A stretch of DNA of 64,000 nucleotides, from positions 102,387,501 through 102,451,500 of the forward strand of contig CP136890.1 in the NCBI GenBank assembly GCA_034359265.1, given 5' to 3'. Position numbers and translations under genes: made by a program. Source of the stretch: Canna indica (lineage: Eukaryota > Streptophyta > Magnoliopsida > Zingiberales > Cannaceae). Of the stretch, positions 24,111 to 37,389 are shown piece by piece. Each line of letters starts with the position of its first letter. The first letter of the stretch is position 1. A model generated the notes under the pieces. It searched no databases. It was not told the origin of the DNA and worked only from the letters and a program-made list of their open reading frames with translations.

Positions 24111-27100
24111 TCACTTCGAGTGGAACTTCCGGCTAACAGACTCGTAGCTCGGAATATGGATAACTGCAAAAGAGGCACAGCTTAAACGTAAACAAGGCTG
24201 GTAAAATAAAAGGGTTTTTTTCTTTAACAGCTAATTTTGGTGCATTACCATCTCCCCAAGATGCCATTGTAAGCGGTGAAGAGATCATCTTCGCAGAAAT
24301 GGTAGTAATATCATTCAAGGTTACTTCATCAACAGCTTTAATGAAATGTTCAATTGGCTTCCTGCAAGGTCAGATGAAAATGTAAGATATCCTGAGTTAC
24401 CAAGTAAAAGATCGTGCAGGTTTATAGTCGCACAAACAGTTGTAGGACGATAATCATTCTATACCATACTTCTGGAGGCATGATACGGGAATGAGTACTC
24501 AAATATAGTTGTGCTTCTATTAAGTGAAAGGTCACACTCAAATCAGGCAAGAGTCCATCCATGCATTCTGTCAGTTCAGTCAACTATTTGGCTTAGAATT
24601 TAGCAACAAAAAGATGACACAATCTTTTTTTTTTACAAACAAGCTACTGCATGTAACATGTACCTATTTTGGTTGGCTAAATAGTATTGATTAGATAAGC
24701 AAAGTTTACCAAGCCAAAAACAGATGCTGGATCAAAAACCTATGCTAATGGAGAATAGATGGAGAGAGAAAATACATTTGTTGTGAGATACAACAACTGC
24801 ATGTCAAAAGAATGAGCAAAATAAAAAATGGGAATTTTTATAAGTTTGTTTCACTTGCAATTCATAAAATAAACACACAAATCTCTGAAATAAGGAGATC
24901 AAATTAGTCTTTTGAGCACAGAATTTTATCACCAGCACGTAACAAGGACCTGTCCAATTATATTACTCTTATATTTTTGTTTACATTTCATCACACTAAA
25001 TGGTGCAAAGTTTGCTATAAAAAAGATCATATTAAAACCACGCCACAAATCAAAAGACAAGTTAGTACCTCTTGCTTAAGGGTAGTGCAAGATATTTATC
25101 AGTTAACTATACTAGAGCTGCATCACATGTATTCCAGCAAAGGATCTTGCATAGGTCAATTTTACATATTCACATTGTCTACTCAATGTAACTTAAGCAA
25201 TGAAAACCACATAGCATACATAATACGCAACTGAAAGAAATATTTCTCCAGCAGATATAACAGTCATGATTAAAGCCATACCTTTCTCCATATGTCAATA
25301 TTTGCCGCCCAATGTCTTCGGATACTACCATCTGGATAGAATACATGTCCTAAAAGTGAGCACATAAGCAAACCAATTCTTAAAAAATATTTTAAGACTA
25401 AACCAAAAGCATACTCTTGATTCCAGGTTCATGAATACTGCAGACTTGGTTGCCTCTTTAGCTCGATCAAGCTGCACCTGGTCAACTGTTTAGAAAAAGA
25501 AAGAATTACCAACCAAATGCAGGTGCTACGCGAAGGTAACATCAAAAAATAGAAGGAAATAACAAACCTTGGCCAGGGGTTGCAATTGCGTGTAGTTCTC
25601 TTACAGCTAGATCAATGGCACTAGAAACAAAGTCCGGACTCTGTTTAAGAGCAACCTACTGTTAGTTATATTCTTGAAGTGCCAGTAAAAGCAGAAAATT
25701 GACACAAAAGGCCATAGTTTGTGTGTCTAGTTTAGAAAAAAGTTCAAATCGGTTCTAAATGGAAGCAAGAACAGATGAACATTCCAAATACATGATCTGA
25801 GCAATGAAACCGATATCTTATATGGATTGATATTAGTTCCTAACTTAGTCTTATAGAGTATACTAACTTCCATTTTATCATTTATTCATCATCTATGTCT
25901 ATCTATGCAATACATAAAATGGACGCACAAGCATCCAAAATCTGCCTGCCAATTGGCAGCGGGTGGAGGCTTTCCTGAAAACTTGCCCGGCTATTTATCT
26001 TCCTGCCCAAGTATTAGCATCACCATAGCTCAATCAAATACACTTCCACACTTTCCAATCTAGGACTGCATGAAGCAGATGATGAAGAATCTTTGCTATG
26101 TTGTGACAGTAACAGAGTACTTCATGGAGAATGAGGCATAACTCTGAATATGTACTGTGTGCTAGTGCCACTGACCAACTCTCAATGTGTACTGTGTGCC
26201 AGTGCCACTGACCAGCAAATTGTGATATTCATCCTTAAGATCCTATGTGTAACAGTGGCGAGCACTTGTTCATAGATTTCGAACAACCAGATTATTATCA
26301 TTATTGACGTAGAATGTTGTGATAAATTGAAGACAAACTTCTCACAAATGCATAATATGGTGTTACATTTTTTCCCTTTCATCATCAATGCAGGATTTAC
26401 TGAAGATAATACAAATATAAAGATTATGCTACCACAAGTCAAAAAATAACTTAGAGATCTCATGAGAGCTCTGTCAAGAAAAACAATTGGGGAAAATAGT
26501 TACTCACGGTGGTGGCGTGGATACCAAAAATTCCAGTATTGTTGTAGATACTGTTAAAAGCAGAGAAAGACTGGATTTGATGGTACTCATTTAAGACGCG
26601 AAGATCTGCACCAAATAATGCAGTCAGACTCCCCAGGCAAATATATACCAATAAGTTATTGCCTTCTTGGCTCTTAATCTCTATAAAAGTGCAAGTATCT
26701 CAACTTTAGAAACTAAAAAAAAAAAGTAGCCAATGGAAGTGGGAGCATTCTCATAGGTATATTAAAAAATAACACCAGACACCGAATATTGATTGAAACT
26801 TACATAGCCTAGAGTACATCCCTTTTCCAGGACCACCAGCAGAAAAAGAACCTCCTCCTCCCATAAGCATCTGCAGACAATACTGTATTACAGATATATT
26901 TTATGGAAAATATCTAAACATGAAGTACCATTAAGATAAAAAATACTAATAATGGTAAAAGAAGAAACAAATAACATAATCTGGCTGACAATTGCCCACA
27001 ACTAACTCTGGAAGTTTAATGATGAATTAGAGTTAAACCTGAAGCACATTAAGTGTCATAGCATCCTTCTCCCGACGCCAGCCACCAGGAACCTCAAAAG

Positions 27101-29887
27101 CAACAGCAACATGTGTATTCTGTTCCCAAAGAAAATATTTCCAACAGAAAAAAAACAACCAAATAAGTAACCGTGATTCAGTGAAGTAAGGTGTAATACT
27201 AAACAGGAAAATTTTCATTATATTATTAAACTGAATAAAGGTGGCAAGGTGTAGTACTAACATCAGAATCTGCTTGACAACGGTAGTCTCCTCCGACATA
27301 CACAGATTCTGGCTCTTCGGGACGAGACACTTTGGGAAGGTCTGATAAAAGTGGTTCAGCAAGTGATACTAACTCTTCATGTTCCACACCTGATGCTGCA
27401 AGCACCATCCTAGGAGCTGTATAGTTCGCCTAGAATTTCCACAAGGAAAAAATGTCAATGGAAAAAAATCACTTACTAAATCTACCATGTCATGGGAAAC
27501 ATGTTTCTTGAACTTACTGAAACAAACTCCCCTAACGTATCACTATTCAATCTGTTTATTGCTGATTCTGTAGCCATGAGAGGATTTGCTAATGCACCAG
27601 AATAACCAGCAGAGTGAATAGCTTCTAAGAGCAACCCCTGAGGATTTTTAGAAATTTCTCCCATTTCTGCTTTTACTTTGTGCAACTGTATAACGAGTCA
27701 AAATTAGCTCAACACTTTCCACCAACATAGTCTTGTAAATGAATAGAAATCACTGGAAGATAAATACCTGCTCATTAACTTCCCAATCTAGGAAAGCAGG
27801 ATTTCTGACACAATCGATCAGCACCTCAAGCATTTCAGGCATGTATGTCTTCAGTGCATCATAAGTATAACTCATCTGTTCACGGGAAGCAGATGCAGTA
27901 ACATTGCCTCCTATAGCTTCTACTTCACGCACAACCCGCAAATGGCTCCTATTAGTTGTGCTTTTAAAAGCCATACGTTCCAAGAGATGTGTGGCACCAA
28001 ATGAGAAGGGTGTCTCATACACAGAACCACAATCAACATAGAGCCCTATTGAGGCAGCTGGGTTCTGATAGTTAAACCAAAACAAGTTCAATAAGAATAT
28101 TATGCTCAATTAAAAACAAAAAATATATATTTGTGAAAAAAATAGAGATGGCTTCATTAAACATACTGGCGATGTTTCAGATGCAATCTTGACACCATTT
28201 GGAAGAGTTGTAATCTTTGTCTTCCCTGGTTCTACATAATCAGGCAAAGGTGGGGGAAGTGTCACACCTGGAAGTGTGAAATTTAGAGGTGGAAGTTGAC
28301 TTGATTTCTCCCCTGTGAGCCAGCTAAAAAAACCATCTGATGACCTTCCTGCAACACTAGTGCTTGAATATCTAGTTGCAGTATCAAATAGCACATTGCC
28401 ACCAGTATGACTCTGGCATGGAAAAACATAATAAGATGTATCAGCAAGTCAATTATGTTAATGATGTGTAATATATGGTGGACCTTCTTAGAATTAACAC
28501 GTATAACATGAAGTAGATACAACCAAGAAAATAATGCCCATTGTCACATATGTATCTAAGATGCAGTTCATGCAAAGAAGGAATTACACATGTGCTACAA
28601 GTTTTCACAAACAGATCCAAACAACAATAAGCAAAGGAAACTCAGACATACAGATGAAATTCCAACGATGTTTTAGGAGATAGTTGAGGAGATCATGATT
28701 AATCAAAAACTCAAATCCTGTTTAATAGGATGTTCAGTGGTTGATCGTGCATTTAGCTTTGCTTCAAATAAAAAAAACTTGCTACTCATGTAAAGTTGAA
28801 ATACCTAAAAAAGGCTCCACATCCTGAGCCAAACTTTAAAGAGTTACTGATTGATTAAAAAAGTTGCATCATTCAATTTGCAAAGAATTTATATTTCCTT
28901 CAAATATGCATATCTCAGAAACTTTTTTTCCACTATGTAATACATGATAACCTGTTTCATGCAGCAGAAAAAGACAATGTGAATAACAACGGTAAGATAC
29001 TAAGATATTATTTTATTCTGATAATTTTTCTTTTGAATTCAGGTTTTAGCTTTGTTGAGTCACTTTTATCATATTGTATGCAGGCAAGAGAAGAACAGGA
29101 GATAAAGAAAACCTTGTAACCTTAGGCATCCACTAAACCAGATATAAGTCCATGATTATGAACCTCCAGTGACCTGCATACAAAAGCAGTTTCACCACTT
29201 CCTTTTCTTTCACAATATGCAACAAATAGTCACTCTCTCAGTCAAAGTTAAACCAAGCATGATAGATAGTCGCCCACTTCATATTCTACCATACCAACAA
29301 AAATGCAAACCCAACCACAAATTCGAATCCATATTATACCCCATCCACCACCACCACCCACCCCCAAAAAAAAATCACTAGCTATCCATTCAATCAACTA
29401 CGATCAATTCGTTTACTAAAACAAAACTTATCTGCATTTTATGATCTGATAGAGAGTCTAACTATCAGCATAATATAGCTTAATTATGATTCCGTCCAAT
29501 CACTAGCCAAATTATAAAATAACCAATATATTGAAACCAACAGATTCAGAAGGCCAGATGATGAAACTTAATTCTCGAACTTAAGAAAATCTACAGGACT
29601 CCAAATCCGCTAGCGATGAAGAACTCGTGCAATTATTTTTCGACACCGCTAACTACGGAAATGTATATACTGGACAAAAGACAACTAAAACAACATGTTG
29701 TTATCGAAGATCACAGAGAATAAGCCATATAAAATGGATAAAATCCAGGAAATAATGCGCCGAGGAAGAAGAACGCGTGAAATGGACGCAGATGCACGGC
29801 GAAAAAAAAAACATGGAAGAGTTAGGGTTTTCGAATCGGAGGGGCAACCTTGAGAGCCCTGAGGCGCGAGGCAGCAGACCGATACAT
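24111..29887 (-). CDS. MPPA: Mitochondrial processing peptidase alpha subunit (13 exons)
   Basis: Thirteen exons (29887-29849, 28412-28167, 28064-27768, 27685-27518, 27429-27262, 27119-27039, 26870-26804, 26605-26508, 25640-25568, 25485-25415, 25331-25282, 24361-24249, 24163-24111) join in frame to 507 residues, the plant MPP-alpha length. It recognises presequences of imported precursors; in plants it is also a core subunit of the cytochrome bc1 complex in the inner membrane. Visible features: basic presequence [13 protein letters not shown], the M16 fold start [12 protein letters not shown], a degenerate metal site HLLER (121-125, lacking the HxxEH final histidine, as expected for alpha), and the substrate-binding glycine-rich loop [14 protein letters not shown] (about 337-350). 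The C-terminus is SRKFHSK. All introns are GT-AG. Confidence 0.97.
26148..26220. repeat. Short tandem duplication in an MPP-alpha intron
   Basis: Two adjacent copies of about 38 bp, both containing GTACTGTGTGC and AGTGCCACTGACCA, lie in the 867-bp intron between exons at 26508 and 25640. Confidence 0.85.
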
Positions 29888-32023
29888 GATCGAGTAGTGA
29901 CGGCGAGATGTTTCTCCTTTGCCTCAGGGAGGAGTGCGAGGGCGGCGGGTTGAGAAAGAGGGGCTGAGGAGATGCAAGCGGATTTTATATTGCAGACGGA
30001 GACGGAGATGGAAATGGAAGCCCGACTTTTAGACGGAGTTATAGCGTTCGCTGGTGGAAGATGCCTTTTCGACCATTCAGTTTTGCTTTGAGATTTGTAT
30101 TGGTCTGAAGAATAGTTTTGCTTTGAGATTTGTGCTATAATCCGATTAACACGAACTCAAAGGAAAAATAAATATATTAATTTGGAGGTTAATTTTTTTA
30201 AAAACAAATTTGGAGATTAAATTCATATTGATACGAAGGAACCAAATCAAACAATATTCTATTATCTTCATCACACAAGTTCAGGAGAATTCTCATATTT
30301 TTTTAAAATTTTCCATAATTTCACTCTATGATATTGATCCAATAAAAATTGAAATTAATGAACCGATGATTATCTTAGCTCCAAAGGTAAAAGTCGTTTT
30401 ATCTTTAAAATTTTACTAAAGTGGTTAATCTTTTCTTTCCCTAAGAACGGCGCATTAAAACAATTTATTTATCATCCATATATATACAAATGCAACATTT
30501 AAACTTTTAAAGTTGCCATGTGTATTGTATTAATTAAGCACTCTAAGAGTTGTTTATTTTTAACAACTTGCTAAAGCTATCGATCTTTCCTTCCCGTAGA
30601 GGTGACACGTTAAAGCAATTTATTTATCGTCCATGAGTACAAATATAATATTTAATTTTCTGGTGCGCATTGTATCATTGTATGAAGTATTGCTAACATG
30701 ATAAATCCTTTAAAAAAAATTTAAAAGTATTTTAATAATATTTTATTTATTTATTTATTTTTCCATTTTTTTCAAACGCTTATTAATACTATCAATTTAG
30801 TTCACTAATTAATCTGTGCTGTCAAAGTTGATTTGGATAATTAAATTTACCAGGTTCAGCAACATTCAAAATTATTAGGGTAAATTACACTCACCTCTCC
30901 TGAGGTTTAATAAAATTATACTGATCTTTCATCTATTTATAATTTTATCTTATAATCTTCCTGAGTTTTGTAAAAGATTACACAAACCTCCCATATTACG
31001 AAATAAGATTACACAAATCTCCCCTAAAAAAATTATTCAAAGATTACTCAGGGGAGATGATTGTAACCTGGACAAATAGAAGAGGATCAGTGTAATTTCA
31101 CTAAACCTCAGGGGAGGTCAATGTAATTTATCCAAGTTATTATTAATCAAGTGTTGGTGGCGAAATCTAGAATTATATTTTTAATAATGTTTATTTATTT
31201 ATTTTTTATTTCACATTACTAATTGCACTTATTAATACTACAAATTCAATTTCCTAATTAATTTGTGTTGCTAAAATTAAATTGGATAACTCAACCAAAA
31301 TTTATCGATAATATATTTCAACCAAATACGATAATTTGATGAACTCGAATAATTTTAATTTAGATTACCGATAATCCATATAGATTACCTTATACTAAAC
31401 TAATCCTAAGAACCTAAAATATGATTAATTTTAATTATATTGATATTTAGGAACTTTCATCGAATTCTCTAATTTATCGTATAATTATGATTAATATCTC
31501 ATTTTAAAATTTTAAATCTACTAATATTATGAGTACGTTAAATATAAAATTTTCTATGCAATAAATGTAAGTTTTTAACTATCAATATAATTATATTTAT
31601 ATTTATATAAATGTATAGAATTATGGGCAATTTAGGTATATTATAAAAAAAAGTCTTGATTTTGACAAATACCATATAATATTTATGATTTTATCAATAA
31701 ATCATAATTTTTTTATGATTTTTTTAAATATCTAAAGTGTTTATGATTATGCCAAGATGCTATAAAGATTAATTATTTAAATTAAATTTCGTAAATTTTA
31801 AACAAAAAGTATAAAATCACATTTAAAATTTATCAATATCTCACTTCCATATTCGAAGTCGCGGGCCACTGAAAATAACGGGCCGTTTTCTTAGAGTTAC
31901 AGCCCGCTTTATGCTTCTATAATTCTATTAACTCTCATAACGAAGAAGGGTTTACACATGCGATCGCAGATTTTGACGTAGGCGGCTGCCTGAGTCGAGA
32001 GCGCGCGCGCGAGAACGATCGAG
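29888..32023. other. Divergent intergenic region (MPP alpha and small gene promoters)
   Basis: GC-richer sequence at 29750-30010 is the MPP-alpha promoter and leader. The remainder is very AT-rich and contains the MITE at 30878-31133. A pair of related blocks, ATCTTTCCTTCCCGTAGAGG / ATCTTTTCTTTCCCTAAGAACG with GCAATTTATTTATC-type continuations, occurs near 30428 and 30581. The promoter of the plus-strand gene at 32024 is GC-rich (31855-32020) with GGGCC-type boxes. Confidence 0.55.
30878..31133. mobile_element. MITE with long terminal inverted repeats and 9-bp TSD
   Basis: The left end GGGTAAATTACACTCACCTC matches the reverse complement of the right end (GGATAAATTACATTGACCTC), and similarity continues inward for about 60-80 bp. 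The flanks AAATTATTA (30869-30877) and AAGTTATTA (31134-31142) form a 9-bp target duplication with one mismatch, the length typical of Mutator-like elements. The terminal sequence resembles a MITE widespread in plants. It has no coding capacity. Confidence 0.85.
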
Positions 32024-35005
32024 ATGGGAAGGCTCCGAGCGCGGAATAACGCGATAAGGGCGGGGGTGGTGGTGGTCGGATCCGTAGCGTTCGCCTACCT
32101 TTCTTTCCGAGTTGGCTTCAAGCCCTACCTCGAACAGGCTCAGGAGACCATGGATCGACTCCAACAAGACCCCCAAACTCGTAGAGATCCGCCGTCTTCA
32201 TCCCTAGATGATTCTTTTATCGACTCTTTCCCAGATGAAGAATTGAAGACCGATAGAGAGGGATGGAGGTAAAGAGCCAATGGCACAAACTCTCAATTTC
32301 GTCAATTTGCTTGTTCCTTAATCTGTGTCACGGTACACTGTAATTTCAGTTTGACCTTCTGGTTTCTAGTGTCTGTCTAAAAACAAAATCTTTCTTCTTT
32401 CTGATGCCTCTTACGTTGATTCACATTCTGTTCACCGAAATTATTAAACTCGACAACGTGGCATGTAATTGGTAAGAAACATCAGTAAAAATGTGTCTAG
32501 GATCTCGAACAAAGACCTGGAAGTAGAGTGAGGATAAAACGATGACTTTATCAAGGGCGTGATTAAATATAGCTGGTCACTTGGTCAGTCAATTATTTTC
32601 TGATCCGTCCTGTCTCTATCTCAATTATCGTTGGCTGAGGTTTATTGCATCTAAGGGCGGAAGAAAGCATCAAATCTTTTTTTCTAGTGTTGATCAGCCA
32701 AGGAAACATATAATTTATCTTTATATTTTATTGATGTTATCGTGTTCATTCAGCAAAAATGTAATCATCTAAGTATATGTAAATATGGATATAATATGCC
32801 TCTAAGTTTTAGACAGGTCAGATCAGTGTACTTTGCAAGTGCATTGTAATATGTAAACATCCCAGCAAGACTCCCCATTAAGAGCATCATGTTACTCTCC
32901 ATAATTACTACTAGCATTATACTTCCTCCACATAATTGCTTTTTCATGTATTTATGCTCTACTGCCATTTGATCTGTTCTTTATTCCCATCTCATCATCC
33001 AACCTTAAATTTTTCCCTAGTCTTTTGCTATTTTCTCAGCTAGGAATGAGTAAGATAGCATTTCCTTTCAACTGCATTTATAAGATACAATGTACGGTTG
33101 AAATAATTACTCGGGCTACTTTAGCACCTGGTAGACTTGCATACCTTATAAGTTATAACTATCATTTTAGTTCATATTTAGTAGAATTGACTACCTGTAA
33201 TGGAAGACAACTCATTGTTAGAGAAAAATACATTATTTTGTCATTTGAAAAGTTATTCCCATGAGAATGATTTTGATGTAATGTTCCATTTTAACTCAAA
33301 TGTAATGCCCTTGGACTATTCTCTAATGTCTATATGAAGATGCAATTTAGTTTGATCATTCAAAGTAAAACAAAGAACAAAACAAAACAAAATAAAAAAA
33401 CTAGGGACATTGATATGTTCCCTGATTTTGGTGGTAATTATTATTGTATTATCCCCTCAAATACTTTAGTTAACCTTGGCTTTTTGTTGCAACTAAACTT
33501 TAATAGGATTCAAAAGCCTCCACATTTATTTCTCTAACTTGGGTCAGCCTATTGGCATGCATTACTGGTGTATTTAGGCTTAAAAATGGGCTGTTCTTAC
33601 AATGCAAAAAGGTCTAATATAGAACCAGTTAAGTTCCACCAAGCTGACTAATGGATAACTGATAACAAACAAAATATGTGCTATACATATTAGAGTTTTA
33701 GACAATTATCTTCCAAGAAATAGCAGGCAGTAGCCAGGCACTAAAGTGAATCTGCATTTTTTGTTGCTCCAAGTAGTAGTAACAATTAACCGTTCAGTAA
33801 AGATGCAAAGTATTTGAGCATTTGATCTTTCTTACCTTTGCGAATTTGTATGCAAAGAACAAGGACTCTGGCAGTCTGGCTCCAGGAGCAGATGAGCATG
33901 ATTATGTAAATACTCTCACGCAACATGTGGATTCATTAATTAGAGTACAAGTTCAATGTGAACAAACGGCCATCTTATTTCAATTAGCAATTCCAGTGCT
34001 TAACATTTGAGAGCTCATAGCAAAACAGGTGAAGAAAAAGAAGTAATCATACGGAACACATTAGGTTTGGGTAGTTTGAACTTTGATCAATGTGCTTCTT
34101 GTGGTTTGCCAACTTGTGGATGGTGCAAATATCTATTTGACATTTGTAAATATCAACCACAATTGTGAACCATATGAAATGATAACTACTTTAACAATTT
34201 CTTCTTACTTTTACTATTTCGTCTTATGGTGGTTAGCATTATTCTTTGATGGTCTTCATCTTTGTAATTATTTAAACCATATTCTTACTGCCATCCGTTG
34301 TTCATTATCAATTGCGTGTGTTTTCTGTTCCACACTATTTGCGTCTATTAATATTAACACATTTTCCATGTTCCGTATGTTTGTGTGTGTTCTGCAGTAT
34401 TCCTATCCTTAGAAAATTGGCTACTTTTCAGCATTTCCTATGGGTTCAGTTGATAATCTTATAGGCCATGACTTTGATGTTACAAAAATACAAAATACCT
34501 TTTGAAGTAATAAATATCCTTACTGATTGTATGGTTGCTTCAACAATGACCCTGTGGAGTTTTTATGTTATAATGCATGCATCTACTAGTTTTCCTATTC
34601 TCTTCCTCTTAAGTGCATCCAGCAGCTACAGTATCACTAGCGACATAGAGTTGGCGCACATGTTCACTAGATTGGTGAGTTAACCAGAAATTCCTGTGAC
34701 TTGGGAGTTCAATAGCTGGAAACATGTTGCGGTCATTTGTTTCTGTAATCCTTATATATAATAACTTCTCCTTTTCCTTCTTTTTTTTGGAAAAAGAAAA
34801 AGGGTTTGGCCACATAAGAATTAGTATTGACCTGAAAAAAGGGTTAACTATTAAGCACAAACAACTCCCTTATCTTCTTTCTTTTAGGGATGCTAGTTGT
34901 CCTCATACTAGAGAATCACCAGTTAGAGAGTGGGCCTCAGTATCTGACTTTTGTTTATGGGGCAGTAACAGGGAAAATTCTAAGGCCTCTCTAAATGAGA
35001 AATAA
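32024..35005 (+). CDS. Small single-pass membrane protein (probable 2 exons)
   Basis: I do not recognise a named family. Exon 1 (32024-32268) encodes MGRLRARNNAIRAG, then a hydrophobic helix (VVVVGSVAFAYLSFRVGF, about residues 15-32), then an acidic tail. Read without splicing the frame ends at a TAA that overlaps a good donor (TGGAG|GTAAAG), giving 82 residues. Splicing to a strong acceptor at 34887 (TTCTTTCTTTTAG) adds exon 2 (34888-35005, DASCPHTRESPVREW...), in frame, giving 120 residues. The basic N-terminus before the helix suggests a signal-anchor protein. Exon 1 is well supported; exon 2 is an inference from splice-site quality and frame. Confidence 0.6.
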
Positions 35006-35761
35006 TAGAATACTCTAGGATCAATGCCCCTCAAATCATCTATCTAATCTAATGATGACAAGACATTGCTTTTAGAGCATCAAACAATGTTCCCTTTTAA
35101 AAGACTAGCCAATCTGCACTATTCTGAGACAAAATCAAGCTAGGAAATTAGGAATCCACTTGCTAACTTTTGCCATGTTGAAAAGTTCATGCCTAGTGTA
35201 CAACATATGGAGCAATGAATTGGTGGGGAAGAATCTAATTAAAGAAAATTATTGCTTTTGGATTTGCTGGCAGATAGCTAGCTCTTGGACAAGATTGAAC
35301 GCAAGTAAGAACAACTCATGCAGGCTCACCAGCTGACCAGCTCAGTCGGAAGCCATTTCAGTCCAATCGACAACTCAGCTGGCTAGCCCGACCCTTCATG
35401 TATGTACTGCTGCTACACATGGAAGGTGGAAGAAGTAAGAACAGGAACCACCAGCTCATTGCAACTTTCATGCCGTTATTGGTGTCTTTTAATGAATGGA
35501 GGAAACAGAGGAGAAAATATAGGAGCTGGTGATGCAACTTTTAGGTGTTATGACGTGCTTTAAATATTATGTTTGGATTGATAAAACAATGTTGCAACTT
35601 AAGGGGTTATGGTGTCTCTTTTAATCGAGAGAAGAAATAATGTTATCATGCTTATCATTTCCCAACTTATATGTACACTGGAGATCGCGAGTTCTATTTT
35701 GAAATGAGCTCACAACCTTTGTCATGTTAGGTCGACATAAAGGTTGACAAAGTAGAAGAGA

Positions 35762-35927
35762 ATTATGGAGGAAGAAGGGAACGGTTTTGCACCACAATGC
35801 ACACTATTAGCAATATTGTAAATTGTGACGGTTCTTTTGTGACTACTATGGAGGAAGAAGGGAACAGTTTTGCACCACAATGCACACTATTAGCAATATT
35901 GTAAGTTATGACTACTCTTTTGTGACT
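35762..35927. repeat. 83-bp tandem duplication
   Basis: Two near-identical copies containing ATGGAGGAAGAAGGGAAC and TTTTGCACCACAATGCACAC start at 35765 and 35848. Mismatches are few. The array leads directly into the GCGACG-rich block. Confidence 0.9.
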
Positions 35928-35929
35928 GT

Positions 35930-36640
35930 AGATGCAGCAGTCGCAGATGCGACGGTTCTGCGATTGATCGTCGTACTGTTGCAACAGTTGCGACGACACG
36001 ACGCTCGCGGATTTTACCACTGCAAAATAAGTACTTAGCGACGACAAGACGACCGCATCGCGATTGCCTTTTGCGATTGCCGCCTGCCGTTGCTAAATTG
36101 TCAGTGATTGCATATTTCAACACCGTTGACTAGGGTTTCGACGGTTGGAAAAAGAGGAGGGTCGAGCGACCCTCCCACTCTGCTGATTCATGTATTAGTT
36201 GATGTCTATTTGTTGTTTGACACTTTTAAAATATAGCTATAAACAAGAAAAAATTATTTTTTAAAATTATAAATAGACTTCTGCGTGTATTAACATGGTC
36301 GCGTGCAATAGTTGGAAATTTATTAGCGATGATTTTGCGACGACCTGCGACGGTCGTCGTGTCATCACAAAGTTAATATTGTGCGACGACAAAAAGACCA
36401 TCTCAGTTGGCCCGTGGCCGATCCTGCGACGCTCGTTGGCCGTCACAGCAGCGGTTGTAATTTTTATATTTTGCAACGACTACCTTAGCGATTGTAGATT
36501 ATTTGCGACGACTTCTTCTACGATGAACTTTTGCGACCGCAAGTTGGCCTCGCGGAAGAACTTCAGCGACGGGTTTGCGATTGCTAAAGCCGTCGCGGAA
36601 GACGAGAATTTTGGTACTGGTTGGCTGACATGATTGCAAG
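35930..36640. mobile_element. GCGACG-rich block, probable DNA-transposon subterminal region
   Basis: Words such as GCGACGAC, GCGACGG, TTAGCGA and their complements recur many times on both strands at 35930-36125 and 36300-36605, separated by ordinary AT-rich DNA. Such short motif arrays on both strands are characteristic of subterminal repeats of CACTA-type (En/Spm) transposons. I see no clear terminal inverted repeat or transposase, so the class is an inference. Confidence 0.45.
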
Positions 36641-37389
36641 TCGTGCCTTTACCAACAACATTAATGGTTCGTTTGTTTCACTGAATTGGATTGGATAAGA
36701 TAACAAATGAAAGATACTATTAATAAAAAATTTAAATATAATATTTATCGAATATAACATTAGTCTTATATTCATTTAATCTCGTTTTTTTTTTTATCCA
36801 TGCACTAAATAAACAATGGATAAAAAATTATATATTTGTTATCCCCTCTATCCTACGAAGCAAAAACAAGTCTTAGGACTGGCGGTTGAATAGGAGAGAA
36901 GTAGGGAGAATACGAGGGAAGAGAAGAGGAACACTAGTTTTAGTTTCCTTGTTTGGATAGAAGAAAGAATAACCAGATAAACAAAGAGAAGTAGAGGGAA
37001 TTCATCCCTCCATGTTAGCAAAATCTTTCTAACATTTGAAAAGAAGAAAGTGGAGAGTTCCTCAATCCGTACAAAAGAAAATACACTTCCTACTATGTTC
37101 TCTGCTATTTTACTCTATTGTCTTCTCTTTTCCATTTTAATCCAAACATAACCTATGTCTTCACATAAGCAGATGAATCCAGATGAGGTATACATGTTTG
37201 GATCACTAATATATTACATCTCATGCTCAGCGTATTGGATTACTAATATAACTAATTGGCTAATTGGAAATATAACTGATTGCACATCTTGAGAGGATAG
37301 AGAACTTTGCAACCACAAGAGAAATACAAAATCTAACTCAAAATTTTCTCCTATCTGAACGCTACATCGGAACATGAGTGAATGAATGA

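Larger units (their letters stand above)
35006..37389. other. Intergenic region, no gene recognised
   Basis: It contains an 83-bp tandem duplication (35762-35927), a cluster rich in GCGACG-type words (35930-36640) and AT-rich DNA. The part at 36880-37150 is purine- then pyrimidine-rich, without coding potential. The 3' UTR of the OXS3-like gene lies just below 37390. Confidence 0.55.

Noticed and set aside
35930..36640. CRISPR-like array of short repeats
   Set aside because: The words are irregularly spaced, occur on both strands and the genome is a plant nuclear one; transposon subterminal repeats explain them better.
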